In this document: positions 41,636 through 49,640 of the stretch, one piece after another
How the letters are laid out: each line of letters starts with the position of its first letter
Numbering within the stretch: the stretch's first letter is position 1
From: Streptomyces longisporoflavus
GTDB taxonomy: Bacteria > Actinomycetota > Actinomycetes > Streptomycetales > Streptomycetaceae
Assembly: GCF_014649775.1 (NCBI RefSeq)
Contig: NZ_BMTR01000033.1
Span: forward strand, 1 to 60,290
DNA: 60,290 nucleotides
Direction: 5' to 3'
Position numbers and translations under genes: made by a program
The notes under the pieces: generated by a model
Database searches by the model: none
What the model saw: the letters and a program-made list of their open reading frames with translations, nothing else
What the model was told of the DNA's origin: nothing

Positions 41636-42040
41636 ATGCACATCCTGCTCAACGCGCACGGCATCACCAGGAAGATCGTCGCGTGGACCGGCGCCATGGC
41701 CGCGGCACTCGGCTGTGTCGTCGTGAGCGCGCCGCAGGCGGCGGCCGACGGCAAGTGGTGCAACAACTCGGTCTGCATCGAGACGTACGACAGCGGCACC
41801 TATCTCGGCAGGGTCGAGGTGTCGGTCGTCAACACCAACCAGCCGCACCGCATCAGCGCCCGCGTGTGGACCACCAACGGCTGGGGCACCCACACCAAGG
41901 TGGAGGACGTCGCCGCGTTCAGGACCTACCGGGACCAGGCCTACCCGCAGCGCCACTTCCCGGCAGGCACCCGGCTCTGCGCGGAAGGCTTCCGCGGCGG
42001 CGACAGCGTGGGCCTGCCCTGCGTCACACTCACCGACTGA
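41636..42040 (+). CDS. Small secreted protein with four cysteines
   Basis: A 134-residue protein. After a signal peptide (ATG at 41636 with GAGGGG about 7 nt upstream; HGITRKIVAWTGAMAAALG then APQAAA) the mature part is about 90 residues with four Cys (KWCNNSVC, RLCAEGF, LPCVTL) likely forming two disulfides. I do not recognise the family. A typical streptomycete secreted small protein of unknown role. Confidence 0.7.
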   Translation: MHILLNAHGITRKIVAWTGAMAAALGCVVVSAPQAAADGKWCNNSVCIETYDSGTYLGRVEVSVVNTNQPHRISARVWTTNGWGTHTKVEDVAAFRTYRDQAYPQRHFPAGTRLCAEGFRGGDSVGLPCVTLTD

Positions 42041-42052
42041 CTCCGGGGCGGG

Positions 42053-42697
42053 TCAGCCGTACTGACGGCAGCGGCCGGGGAAGACGGCCCGGACGCGCGC
42101 GGTGACAAGGCCGAGGGCGGCCTGTGATTCGGCGGCGCCGGGATCGGTGTCGGTGTCGGCGCCGGATCCGAGTTGCAGGGCCAGGCCCTCGGTCAGAGAG
42201 TGGAGTTCGAGTGCGGCGAGGTCCGGGTCGGTGTCGGCCGGGACCTCGCCGCACTCCTTTCCGTTGTGGACGGCCGTGGCGAGCATCGAGCGGATGAGCC
42301 TGCCCGTCTCGGCGTGTGACCGGGCCAGGCCGGGGTTGTCGACGGTGCGGCCGAGGAAGGCGAGCACCACCCGGTGAGCCGAGCGGCGGCGCGCGTCCAC
42401 CGGGAGCCATTCACCCAGCCCCTCGACGACCACGTCCCGGATCGGCAGCTGCTGCCGGGTGGCACGTTCTCCCAGGGCGGAGACCCGGTCGAGGATCTTC
42501 CGGACGACGCGTTCGTGGGTGAACAGCAGCATCTCGTCCTTGGTCGGGAAGTAGTGCTGCACGTGGCCGACCGAGAAGCCCGCCGTCGCGGCGGTCCGCG
42601 CCACGGTGACCCGGTCGAGCCCCTCTTCGGTGACCAACTTCTGTACGGCGTCGGCGACCTGGATGCGCCTTGCTCGGTGATCGACGACCTTCGGCAT
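42053..42697 (-). CDS. TetR-family repressor facing a 34-bp palindrome
   Basis: A 214-residue regulator with HTH segments QVADAVQKLVTEEGLDRVTV and FSVGHVQHYFPTKDEM; the C-terminal part fits the BetI-like TetR group. It begins 43 nt from a perfect inverted repeat (42741-42774) shared with the divergent serine hydrolase gene, so it is very likely the repressor of both. It converges with the small secreted gene, leaving 12 nt. Confidence 0.9.
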   Translation of the reverse strand: MPKVVDHRARRIQVADAVQKLVTEEGLDRVTVARTAATAGFSVGHVQHYFPTKDEMLLFTHERVVRKILDRVSALGERATRQQLPIRDVVVEGLGEWLPVDARRRSAHRVVLAFLGRTVDNPGLARSHAETGRLIRSMLATAVHNGKECGEVPADTDPDLAALELHSLTEGLALQLGSGADTDTDPGAAESQAALGLVTARVRAVFPGRCRQYG

Positions 42698-42740
42698 GCC
42701 GTCAGGGTATCCGCCGCGTGGCCGCCGCCGACCTTGCGGA

Positions 42741-42774
42741 ACGTTTTTACCATATGTTCATATGGTAAAAACGT
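42741..42774. promoter_or_regulatory. Perfect 34-bp inverted repeat (operator)
   Basis: ACGTTTTTACCATATG (42741-42756), TT, CATATGGTAAAAACGT (42759-42774): 16 of 16 pairs match. It is strikingly AT-rich for this genome and placed between divergent TetR and hydrolase genes. Confidence 0.9.
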
Positions 42775-42800
42775 GGGACGCCGATCAGGGGAGGGCTGCG

Positions 42801-44348
42801 GTGAACGCAGGGGCAGTAAGGGCGCGATGGCGCCAATGGCGCGCACCCTTGAGGAAGTTGACGCTTGTCCTGGTGCTCGTCGCCGGTGTGGTGTCGGGCA
42901 CCGCGCCGACCGCCGCGGCCGCCGTTGCGCCGGACTGGTCCGAGGTCGACGCGTTCGTCCGCGGCCGGCTGGACGCGACGGGCACGCCCGGCGCCGCGCT
43001 CGCCGTGATCGAGGACGGCCACGTGGTGCACCAGCGGGGCTTCGGCGAGGACGGCCGGGGCCGGGCCATCACGCCCGACACCCCCTTCCTGTGGGGCTCG
43101 CTGTCCAAGCCGGTCACCGGCCTTGCCGTGATGCAGCAGGTGGAGGCGGGCCGCGTGAAGCTCGACGCGCCCGTGCGCAGGTACCTGCCGTGGTTCCGTC
43201 TCTCCGGCCCGGATGTGTCCGACCGCATCACCGTCCGGCATCTGCTGACCCACACCAGCGGCATCCCCACCTCGGCGTCCGGCGAGATCGGGGACCGCTA
43301 CGACAACGCTCCCGGCGCTCTCGCCGACGCGGCCCGCGACCTCGCGCGTATCGAGCCAGTCGGCCGGCCCGGCGGCTCCTACGCCTACTCCAGCGCCGGT
43401 TACGCCGTACTCGGCGCGCTGGTGGAGAAGGTGTCGGGGCGGCCCTTCGGCACATACCTGCACGAGAAGATCCTCGACCCGCTCGGCATGGAACACGCCG
43501 TCGCCACGGAGCGGGACTTCACGCGCGAGCGGGTGGCGCCCGGTCACCGCTCCGTCTTCGGCACCCCTGTCCGGTTCGACGCGCCTTACGACACCTCGGG
43601 GGTGCCGTACGGCCATGTGGGCGGCAGCGTAAGGGACTTGGCGCGGTTCGTCAGCGCCGAACTGGGCGGAGGCGCCTTGGGCGGCCGCCGGGTCCTTTCG
43701 GCGAAGGGGGTCGCCGACACCCAGCGCGGCCACGTCGACAGCAGCGCCGACCGCTACGGCCTCGGGTGGTCGGTCGGCACGCTTGAAGGCACGGGCGAAC
43801 GCATGGTCTGGCACGACGGTGCGCTGCCCGGTCACCAGGCGATGGTGGTCATGCTGCCGGACAGCGACCGCGCCGTGATCGTCCTGCAGAACGCCTACCA
43901 CCAGTTGCGGGCCAAGGAGTTCGCCGATGCCGCGATCGGGACGGCGCAGCTGCTGTCCGGCGCCGTTCCCCGCACCACTCCGGTCGACGGGTTCGCGGTC
44001 GCCCTGCCGTGGGTCACGGCCGCCCTCGGCGCGGTGCTGCTCCTGAGCGTGGCCGCGCCGGCCCTGCGTCGACTGCCCCGACGGCGTGCCGCGGTCCGGG
44101 GGCGTTCCCGGCGCAGGATCGTCGTCACCAGCCTCGCGTCGGCAGGTGCCTCGCTGGCCGTCGCGGCCTTCTTGTGGTGGCTGCCGTCAGTTCTCGGCGG
44201 CACGCTCCCGATGGCGCTGCTGTGGCTGCCCGACGTGGGGTGGGGCCTGGTCGCCGCCATTGCTCTTGCCCTGCTGCTCGCGGTGGAGCGGACGGTTCTC
44301 GGCGTCCTCGACCTGCGGAGGGGGGAGAAGAGCGCCGGGGCCGCTTGA
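42801..44348 (+). CDS. Serine hydrolase of the class C beta-lactamase/DD-peptidase fold with C-terminal membrane domain
   Basis: A 515-residue protein. The GTG at 42801 has GGGGAGGG 6 nt upstream; the longer frame would start inside the operator. A signal peptide (KLTLVLVLVAGVVSGTAPTAAAA) leads into the catalytic domain with SLSK (Ser-x-x-Lys), YSSAGY in place of YxN, and WHDGALPG (the HxG equivalent of KTG). This pattern is that of LACTB/EstB-like esterases more than true beta-lactamases. Three to four membrane helices end the protein (about 400-515). Control by the divergent TetR through the 34-bp repeat is likely. Confidence 0.88.
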   Translation: MNAGAVRARWRQWRAPLRKLTLVLVLVAGVVSGTAPTAAAAVAPDWSEVDAFVRGRLDATGTPGAALAVIEDGHVVHQRGFGEDGRGRAITPDTPFLWGSLSKPVTGLAVMQQVEAGRVKLDAPVRRYLPWFRLSGPDVSDRITVRHLLTHTSGIPTSASGEIGDRYDNAPGALADAARDLARIEPVGRPGGSYAYSSAGYAVLGALVEKVSGRPFGTYLHEKILDPLGMEHAVATERDFTRERVAPGHRSVFGTPVRFDAPYDTSGVPYGHVGGSVRDLARFVSAELGGGALGGRRVLSAKGVADTQRGHVDSSADRYGLGWSVGTLEGTGERMVWHDGALPGHQAMVVMLPDSDRAVIVLQNAYHQLRAKEFADAAIGTAQLLSGAVPRTTPVDGFAVALPWVTAALGAVLLLSVAAPALRRLPRRRAAVRGRSRRRIVVTSLASAGASLAVAAFLWWLPSVLGGTLPMALLWLPDVGWGLVAAIALALLLAVERTVLGVLDLRRGEKSAGAA

Positions 44349-44375
44349 TGCGCGGGCGGCGCGGGCGGCGCGGGT

Positions 44376-44409
44376 ACTCCGAGCGGGCGGCCCCGGCACT
44401 CCGAGCGGG
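44376..44409. repeat. Direct repeats with 22-bp period upstream of the kinase operon
   Basis: ACTCCGAGCGGG at 44376-44387 and 44398-44409, spaced two helical turns. A related GGTACTCCCG lies at 44476-44485. They are possible binding sites for the operon's response regulator. Confidence 0.5.
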
Positions 44410-44515
44410 TTGCTCAGGCGAGTTCCCTGTCCGGGGAACCAGCGGCCCGGGGTCCGCTAAGGACACCCCCTCGGGGGTACTCCCGCTGTCGTACGCACAC
44501 TCCGCACGCGGCTCC

Positions 44516-44528
44516 TATCGTGAGTTCC
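44516..44528 (+). promoter_or_regulatory. -10 box of a leaderless kinase transcript
   Basis: TATCGT (44516-44521), then 7 nt, then GTG at 44529. This makes 44529 rather than the GTG at 44520 the better start. Confidence 0.6.
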
Positions 44529-45776
44529 GTGCCCCTTGCCTCCCGCTCCCGGCAGCAGCGCCTCGCGTGGCCCCTGTCGCCACAGCTCACGGACCTGGCC
44601 GCGGCCGCGGTCGTCGCGCTCCTCACGGGTCTGGACGCAGCGGTCAACGACGCGGGGCACCGGCAGGCCGACTGGCTGACCTGGCTGCTGTACGCCGTGT
44701 CCGTCGCGGCCCTCCTGGTGCGCAGCCGGTGGCCCGTCGCCGTCACCCTCGTCACCGGGGCGGCCTGCGCGGGGTGGGCGCTCTACGGGCACATCGGGGA
44801 GCTGCTCAATCTGCCGGTGATGGTCGCGCTGTACGCCCTCGCCGTGCAGGGTGGCCGGCGCCGCACGCTGCGTACCGCCGTGGTCGCTGGGCTCGTCTCG
44901 GGGGTGGTGTCGGTCATCGCGGGCAAGGATGTGGCGCAGCCCCAAGGTGCCCCGCTCCTGGAGATGCTCTGGCCCCTGGTGCCGCTGCTGCTCGGTGAAG
45001 TGGTGCGCGGGCGGCGGGAGTTGCTGGAGGAGTACGCGGACCGGGCCGAGCGCGCGGAGGCCGACCGGGAGCGGGAGGCGCGGCGCAAGGTCGACCAGGA
45101 AAGGGTGCGCATCGCGCGCGAACTGCACGACGTGATCGCCCACACGGTGTCGGCGATGACCGTGCAGGCGGGCCTCGCCCTGGACGCCCTCGACAGCAGG
45201 CCTGAGGTGGCACGGACGGCGATGCGGCAGGTGCGGACGTCGGGCAAGGAGGCCGTGCGCGAGCTGCGGGCCACGGTGGGTGTGTTGAGGGAGGGGCAGC
45301 GGGCTGCCTCCATGGACCCGGCGCCCCGTCTCGCGCAGCTGGACGACCTGGTGGAGGGGGTGCGTGGCACCGGCCTGCGGGTGTCTCTGCACACCTCCCT
45401 GCCCACCTCCCCGCCCACCGGCACCGGTGGCCGGGAGCTGCCGCAGCTGGTGGAGTTGGCGGCGTACCGGATCGTCCAGGAGGCGCTGACCAACGTGATC
45501 AAACATGCGGGGGCCCGGCACGCGGCGGTGTCGATCACCGCGACGACCGCCGGCCTCACGGTGGAGATCACCGACGACGGCTCCACTACAGACACGGCAG
45601 ACACGACAGCCATGGCGCCGGGCGTGGGCTACGGCCTCATCGGCATGCGCGAGCGCGCCACGGCGGTAGGAGGCGGACTCGAAGCGGGCCCCCTGATGGG
45701 CGGAGGATGGCGGGTGCGGGCGGTGCTGCCGGTCGGGGAGGGGCGGTATGAGGGGCGGGGGCGGGGGCATGAGTGA
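44529..45776 (+). CDS. Sensor histidine kinase (NarL-partner type, HisKA_3)
   Basis: A 415-residue kinase. Four to five membrane helices occupy about residues 20-160, with no large extracellular sensor loop. Then comes a coiled region and the dimerisation/phosphoacceptor motif RIARELHDVIAHTVSAM with the His, and a HATPase domain (VQEALTNVIKHAG, GYGLIGMRERA). Such intramembrane-sensing kinases commonly pair with ABC exporters that respond to cell-envelope stress. Its stop overlaps the response-regulator start by 8 nt. A leaderless start is inferred from the -10 position. Confidence 0.92.
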   Translation: MPLASRSRQQRLAWPLSPQLTDLAAAAVVALLTGLDAAVNDAGHRQADWLTWLLYAVSVAALLVRSRWPVAVTLVTGAACAGWALYGHIGELLNLPVMVALYALAVQGGRRRTLRTAVVAGLVSGVVSVIAGKDVAQPQGAPLLEMLWPLVPLLLGEVVRGRRELLEEYADRAERAEADREREARRKVDQERVRIARELHDVIAHTVSAMTVQAGLALDALDSRPEVARTAMRQVRTSGKEAVRELRATVGVLREGQRAASMDPAPRLAQLDDLVEGVRGTGLRVSLHTSLPTSPPTGTGGRELPQLVELAAYRIVQEALTNVIKHAGARHAAVSITATTAGLTVEITDDGSTTDTADTTAMAPGVGYGLIGMRERATAVGGGLEAGPLMGGGWRVRAVLPVGEGRYEGRGRGHE

Positions 45777-46446
45777 GCGGCGGATCCGGGTGTTGCTGGC
45801 TGATGACCAGACCGTCGTACGCGCGGGGTTTCGTGCTCTGCTCGACCTCACCGACGACCTGGCCGTCGTGGGCGAGGCGGCGGACGGCATCGCGGCCGTG
45901 GAGCTGACCCGCACCACCCGTCCCGACGTCGTCCTGATGGACGTCCGCATGCCGCGGGCCGACGGTCTCGAAGCCACCCGCCGCATCGTCGCCGACCGGG
46001 GCCTCGATGCCGTACGCGTCCTTGTCCTGACGACCTACGAAGCCGACGAGTACGTCTTCGAGGCCCTGCGCGCAGGCGCCGCCGGTTTCCTGCTCAAGGA
46101 CATCGAACCGGACGACCTGCGCACCGCGATCCGCACCGTCGCCGCCGGGCAGAGCCTCCTGGCCCCCGGCGTCACCCGCCGGGTGATCGAGGAGTTCGCC
46201 CGGCTCAAAGCGCCCGAGGCCGAGGCGCTGCGCCTGCTCGACCCGCTGACCGACCGGGAGCGCGAGGTGCTCGCGCTGGTGGGCCGCGGGCTGGCGAACG
46301 ACGAGATCGGCGCGCGTCTCCTCATGTCGCCGCTGACCGCGAAGACGCACGTCAGCCGGGCGATGACGAAGCTCGGGGCGCGGGACAGGGCGCAGTTGGT
46401 GGTGCTCGCGTACGAGACGGGCCTTGTCCGGGCGGGCGAGAGCTGA
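45769..46446 (+). CDS. NarL/FixJ-type response regulator
   Basis: A 225-residue regulator. The receiver domain has LLADDQTVVRAGF (acidic pair), the phospho-Asp in VVLMDVRMP, and Lys in GFLLKDI. The LuxR-type HTH is at the C-terminus (LTDREREVLALVGRGLANDEI). It overlaps the kinase gene. A GTG/ATG alternative at 45748 adds seven Gly-rich residues and is less likely. The likely targets are the TACTCC-type repeats before the kinase and ABC genes. Confidence 0.93.
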   Translation: MSERRIRVLLADDQTVVRAGFRALLDLTDDLAVVGEAADGIAAVELTRTTRPDVVLMDVRMPRADGLEATRRIVADRGLDAVRVLVLTTYEADEYVFEALRAGAAGFLLKDIEPDDLRTAIRTVAAGQSLLAPGVTRRVIEEFARLKAPEAEALRLLDPLTDREREVLALVGRGLANDEIGARLLMSPLTAKTHVSRAMTKLGARDRAQLVVLAYETGLVRAGES

Positions 46447-46464
46447 CCCGGCGGCGGGCGGCCG

Positions 46465-46484
46465 GCTACTCCCGGCGGAGTAGC
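46465..46484. promoter_or_regulatory. Inverted repeat between regulator and ABC genes
   Basis: GCTACTCC (46465-46472), CGGC, GGAGTAGC (46477-46484): 8 of 8 pairs. TACTCC recurs before the kinase gene, suggesting a response-regulator box. Confidence 0.65.
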
Positions 46485-46526
46485 GGCCGACTCCCCTCGG
46501 CAGATGTCCGGGATGCCCGCTCTCCG

Positions 46527-46539
46527 TAGCGTCGACCGC
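46527..46539 (+). promoter_or_regulatory. -10 box of a leaderless ABC transcript
   Basis: TAGCGT (46527-46532) plus 7 nt lies directly before the ATG at 46540. There is no Shine-Dalgarno. Confidence 0.6.
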
Positions 46540-47508
46540 ATGATCGAAGCACGGGAACTCACCAAGAGGTACGGCGGCAGGACCGCCGTCGACCGGCTCT
46601 CTTTCACCGTCCGCCCCGGCCGCGTCACCGGCTTCCTCGGCCCGAACGGCGCCGGAAAGTCGACCACCATGCGCATGATCCTCGGCCTCGACGAACCCAC
46701 CGGCGGCGCGGTCACGGTCAACGGACTGCGCTACGACCGTCTCGCCGCCCCCCTTCGCGAGGTCGGCTCCCTCCTGGACGCCAGGGCGGTGCACGGCGGA
46801 CGCACCGTACGACAGCACCTGCTCGGCTTGGCCCGCAGCAACAAAATCGCCGGAGGCCGGGTCGACGAGGTCCTCGAAGCGGTGGGCCTCACGGAGGTCG
46901 CCGGACAGCGGGCCAAGGCACTGTCCCTGGGCATGGGCCAGCGTCTGGGCATCGCGGCCGCGCTACTCGGCGACCCCGGCGTCCTCATCCTCGACGAGCC
47001 GGTCAACGGCCTGGACACCGAAGGCATCCGCTGGATCCGCGACCTGCTCACATCCCTCGCCGCCGACGGCAGGACCGTGTTCCTCTCCAGCCACCTCATG
47101 AGCGAGATGGAACTGACCGCCGATCACCTGATCGTGATCGGCCGCGGCCGGCTCCTCGCGGACACGGACATGAGGGACTTCATCGAGAGCAACTCCCGCG
47201 GCGTCACCCTCCTGCGTACGCCCGACTCCGAGGCGCAACGCATGCGGGTCTTTCTCGACGCGGCGGGAGCGTCCGTACGTCTCGACGCGCGCGGCGGCTG
47301 GCGGGTCGGCGGTCTGTCACCCACGGAGATCGGCGAGCTGGCCCGCACCCATGGCCTGGCGATCCATGAGCTCACCCCGGTCTTCTCCTCCCTGGAGGAG
47401 GTCTACACCGACATGACGCGGGCCTCGGTGGAGTACCGGGGCACGGCCACGACCACGGGCACGACGACGTACGAAGCCGAGGCAGAGGAGAAGGAGCCGG
47501 TCCGATGA
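46540..47508 (+). CDS. ABC exporter ATPase
   Basis: A 322-residue ATPase with Walker A GPNGAGKST, signature-like LSLGMGQRLGIA, Walker B VLILDEPVNGLD and the switch His in SSHLMSEME. It belongs to the CcmA/BcrA-like group used for antibiotic or lipid export. The longer frame (46504) is discarded because the -10 box and lack of SD fit the ATG at 46540. Its last 4 nt overlap the permease start (ATGA). Confidence 0.93.
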   Translation: MIEARELTKRYGGRTAVDRLSFTVRPGRVTGFLGPNGAGKSTTMRMILGLDEPTGGAVTVNGLRYDRLAAPLREVGSLLDARAVHGGRTVRQHLLGLARSNKIAGGRVDEVLEAVGLTEVAGQRAKALSLGMGQRLGIAAALLGDPGVLILDEPVNGLDTEGIRWIRDLLTSLAADGRTVFLSSHLMSEMELTADHLIVIGRGRLLADTDMRDFIESNSRGVTLLRTPDSEAQRMRVFLDAAGASVRLDARGGWRVGGLSPTEIGELARTHGLAIHELTPVFSSLEEVYTDMTRASVEYRGTATTTGTTTYEAEAEEKEPVR

Positions 47509-48338
47509 AGACAGCAGCGTCCACGGCAGGCACGACAGCCAAGGCAGGCACGACAGCCACGGCGGGCACGGCTGCGGCAACCGCCCCGGCCGCCCCCGGC
47601 TTCCGCGAAGCCCTCGCCTTCGAGTGGACCAAATTCGCCGGACTGCGCTCCACCCGCTGGACCCTCCTGGCTACCGGCCTGCTCACCGTCGTCGGCGCGG
47701 TGTTCGTCGGCCTGAGCGGCAGTCTGCAGCCCGACGACACGGTGCTCGGCGGCAGCCTCACGCTCGGCGTCGTCTCGCTGATGGTCGCGGGCGCGCTGGG
47801 CGCGCTGACCGTGTGCGGCGAGTACGCGAGCGGCACCATCGCCGCCACCCTCACCGCCGTACCGCGCCGCGGCAGGGTGCTCGCGGCGAAGGCGGCGCTG
47901 CTCACCGGCCTGCTGTACGCCACCGGGCTCGTCTCCTGCGCGGCGGCGTATCTCGTCGGCGGCGCGGTCCTGGAGGACGGCAAGTACGCCGGGGGCGAGC
48001 CGCTGCCCGCGCTGTTCGGCATCGCCGGTCTCTTCGCGCTCGTCGGGCTGCTCGGCCTGGCGGTCGGCACCCTCATGAGGCACTCTGCGGGGGCCGTCGT
48101 CACCGTGGTCGGCGTCCTGCTGCTGCCGTCCCTGTTCGGCCCGCTGCTCGGCGATCTACGGCGCTGGGTCGCGGGGGCGGTGCCGACCGCCGCCCTGGAG
48201 AAACTGACGCAGACCTCGGACGCGAGCCCCGAAACGGTAGGCAGCCTCGGCGCCTGGCCCTCGCTCGGCCTGGTAGCCGCATACACCGTGCTGCTGCTCG
48301 GCGTGGCCGCGTGGCGCCTGCGGCGGCGCGACGCATGA
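47505..48338 (+). CDS. ABC exporter permease (ABC-2 type)
   Basis: A 277-residue protein with six membrane helices. The N-terminal 30 residues are a low-complexity Thr/Ala/Gly stretch from imperfect DNA repeats, before FREALAFEWTKFAGLRSTRWTLL, the typical entry of ABC-2 permeases. It pairs with the overlapping ATPase. With the two-component system it forms a probable envelope-stress or drug-resistance module. Confidence 0.9.
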   Translation: MKTAASTAGTTAKAGTTATAGTAAATAPAAPGFREALAFEWTKFAGLRSTRWTLLATGLLTVVGAVFVGLSGSLQPDDTVLGGSLTLGVVSLMVAGALGALTVCGEYASGTIAATLTAVPRRGRVLAAKAALLTGLLYATGLVSCAAAYLVGGAVLEDGKYAGGEPLPALFGIAGLFALVGLLGLAVGTLMRHSAGAVVTVVGVLLLPSLFGPLLGDLRRWVAGAVPTAALEKLTQTSDASPETVGSLGAWPSLGLVAAYTVLLLGVAAWRLRRRDA

Positions 48339-48398
48339 CATACCGGCCCGGGGCCAGGCCCAGGGGCCCGGATGGACGACACCCCACGGAGGAACATC

Positions 48399-49472
48399 AT
48401 GCAGACCCCACGACGGCCGTTTTCCCGCCCGCTTCTCTCACGCCCCCTCTTCTCACGCCTGCTTCTCGCCCTCACCACGGTGTTCACGACGGCCCTCCTC
48501 GCTCCCCAGCAGGCAGCGGCAGCCGTGGACGACTCGGGCGGCAGCCCACCCGAGGTGATCCGCGAGAAACGGCTCGCCCCCCGATTGGTCGAACTCACCC
48601 TGCATTCAGCCGCGTTAGGGCGCGAAGCCAAGGTGCGCCTGCTCACCCCCGACGGCTGGGAGCGGCGGGCGCCCGGCGATCGCTGGCCGGTGCTCTATCT
48701 GCTCGCCGGCGGCCACGGCGATCCCGAGGCCTGGACCCAGGATTACGCGGTGCACGAGTTGCCCCGACTGCGTGATGTCCTCGTGGTGATGCCGGAGATG
48801 CCGGTGTTCGGCTTCTACAGCGACTGGTGGAACCACGGTGAGGGCGGCCCGCCCGGCGTGGAGTCCTTCCACCTGAAGGAAGTGCGCCCGCTCCTCGAAC
48901 GTCGTTACGGCGCCGGAACCCGCCGCGTGGCCGCGGGGGAGTCCCAGGGCGGCTTCGGGGCCCTGTCCTACGCCGCACGCCACCGGGGTCTGTTCCGGGC
49001 CGTGGCCAGCTACAGCGGCTACGTCCATCCGCTCCAGCACCCCCACGCGGTCAAGGCCGGCCTTGACTACATGGGCATGGACTGGCGCGCCCTCTGGGGC
49101 GATCCCGTCGCGCAACGCGCCAACTGGCAGGCGCACGATCCCTACTACCTCGCGGAACGCCTCCGCGGCACTCCCGTCCATCTGTCGAGCGGCGACGGCA
49201 CCGCGGGTGCCCTCGACCCGCCTGGGGCGGAACCGGACCCGCATGTGCCGGGTCTCGAAGACCCGGCCGACCCCTTCCCCGAGGACGTCGTCTCCCCGAC
49301 CGAAGCGATCATGGGCGAGGAGTCGCGGACCCTCGCCGCCCGCCTGACGGCGGCAGGCACCCCGGTGACCACGCACTTCTACGCGGGAACCCATTCCCCG
49401 CCGTACTGGAGCAGGGAGCTGCGCCACTCCCTGCCGGGCCTCCTGCGGGCCCTCGGAACCCCGTCCGCGTAG
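48399..49472 (+). CDS. Secreted alpha/beta esterase (esterase D / antigen-85-like)
   Basis: A 357-residue protein. The ATG at 48399 has GGAGGA 6 nt upstream. After an Arg/Ser-rich signal peptide ending APQQAAAA comes the hydrolase: VLYLLAGGHGD (oxyanion loop), GESQGGFGALSYAA (nucleophile Ser), and FYAGTHSPPYW with the catalytic His. The family includes Fes/antigen-85-like esterases and mycolyltransferases; as a streptomycete it probably lacks mycolates, so simple esterase activity is likelier. It is 60 nt after the ABC permease, so it may be co-transcribed. Confidence 0.85.
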   Translation: MQTPRRPFSRPLLSRPLFSRLLLALTTVFTTALLAPQQAAAAVDDSGGSPPEVIREKRLAPRLVELTLHSAALGREAKVRLLTPDGWERRAPGDRWPVLYLLAGGHGDPEAWTQDYAVHELPRLRDVLVVMPEMPVFGFYSDWWNHGEGGPPGVESFHLKEVRPLLERRYGAGTRRVAAGESQGGFGALSYAARHRGLFRAVASYSGYVHPLQHPHAVKAGLDYMGMDWRALWGDPVAQRANWQAHDPYYLAERLRGTPVHLSSGDGTAGALDPPGAEPDPHVPGLEDPADPFPEDVVSPTEAIMGEESRTLAARLTAAGTPVTTHFYAGTHSPPYWSRELRHSLPGLLRALGTPSA

Positions 49473-49503
49473 CAGCCAGCAGCCGGCACTTTGCGATTCT
49501 TTT

Positions 49504-49544
49504 ACAGTGGGTGTAGAAGTTAGCCATACTTCTACACCCACTGT
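49504..49544. promoter_or_regulatory. Perfect 17-bp-arm inverted repeat before CNNM pair
   Basis: ACAGTGGGTGTAGAAGT (49504-49520), TAGCCAT, ACTTCTACACCCACTGT (49528-49544): 17 of 17 pairs. TTTACA (49501-49506) and CATACT (49525-49530), spaced 18 nt, look like a promoter embedded in it. It could be an operator or a leader RNA hairpin; no T-tract follows, so a terminator is less likely. Confidence 0.8.
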
Positions 49545-49640
49545 CGTTGTGCGGTACCGGGTCGTCCCGTCCGGCGTGGCGGGACATCCCGGCCGCACCG
49601 AGAATGACGGGCACGCCCCTTCATCGGAACGGAGCCGCTG

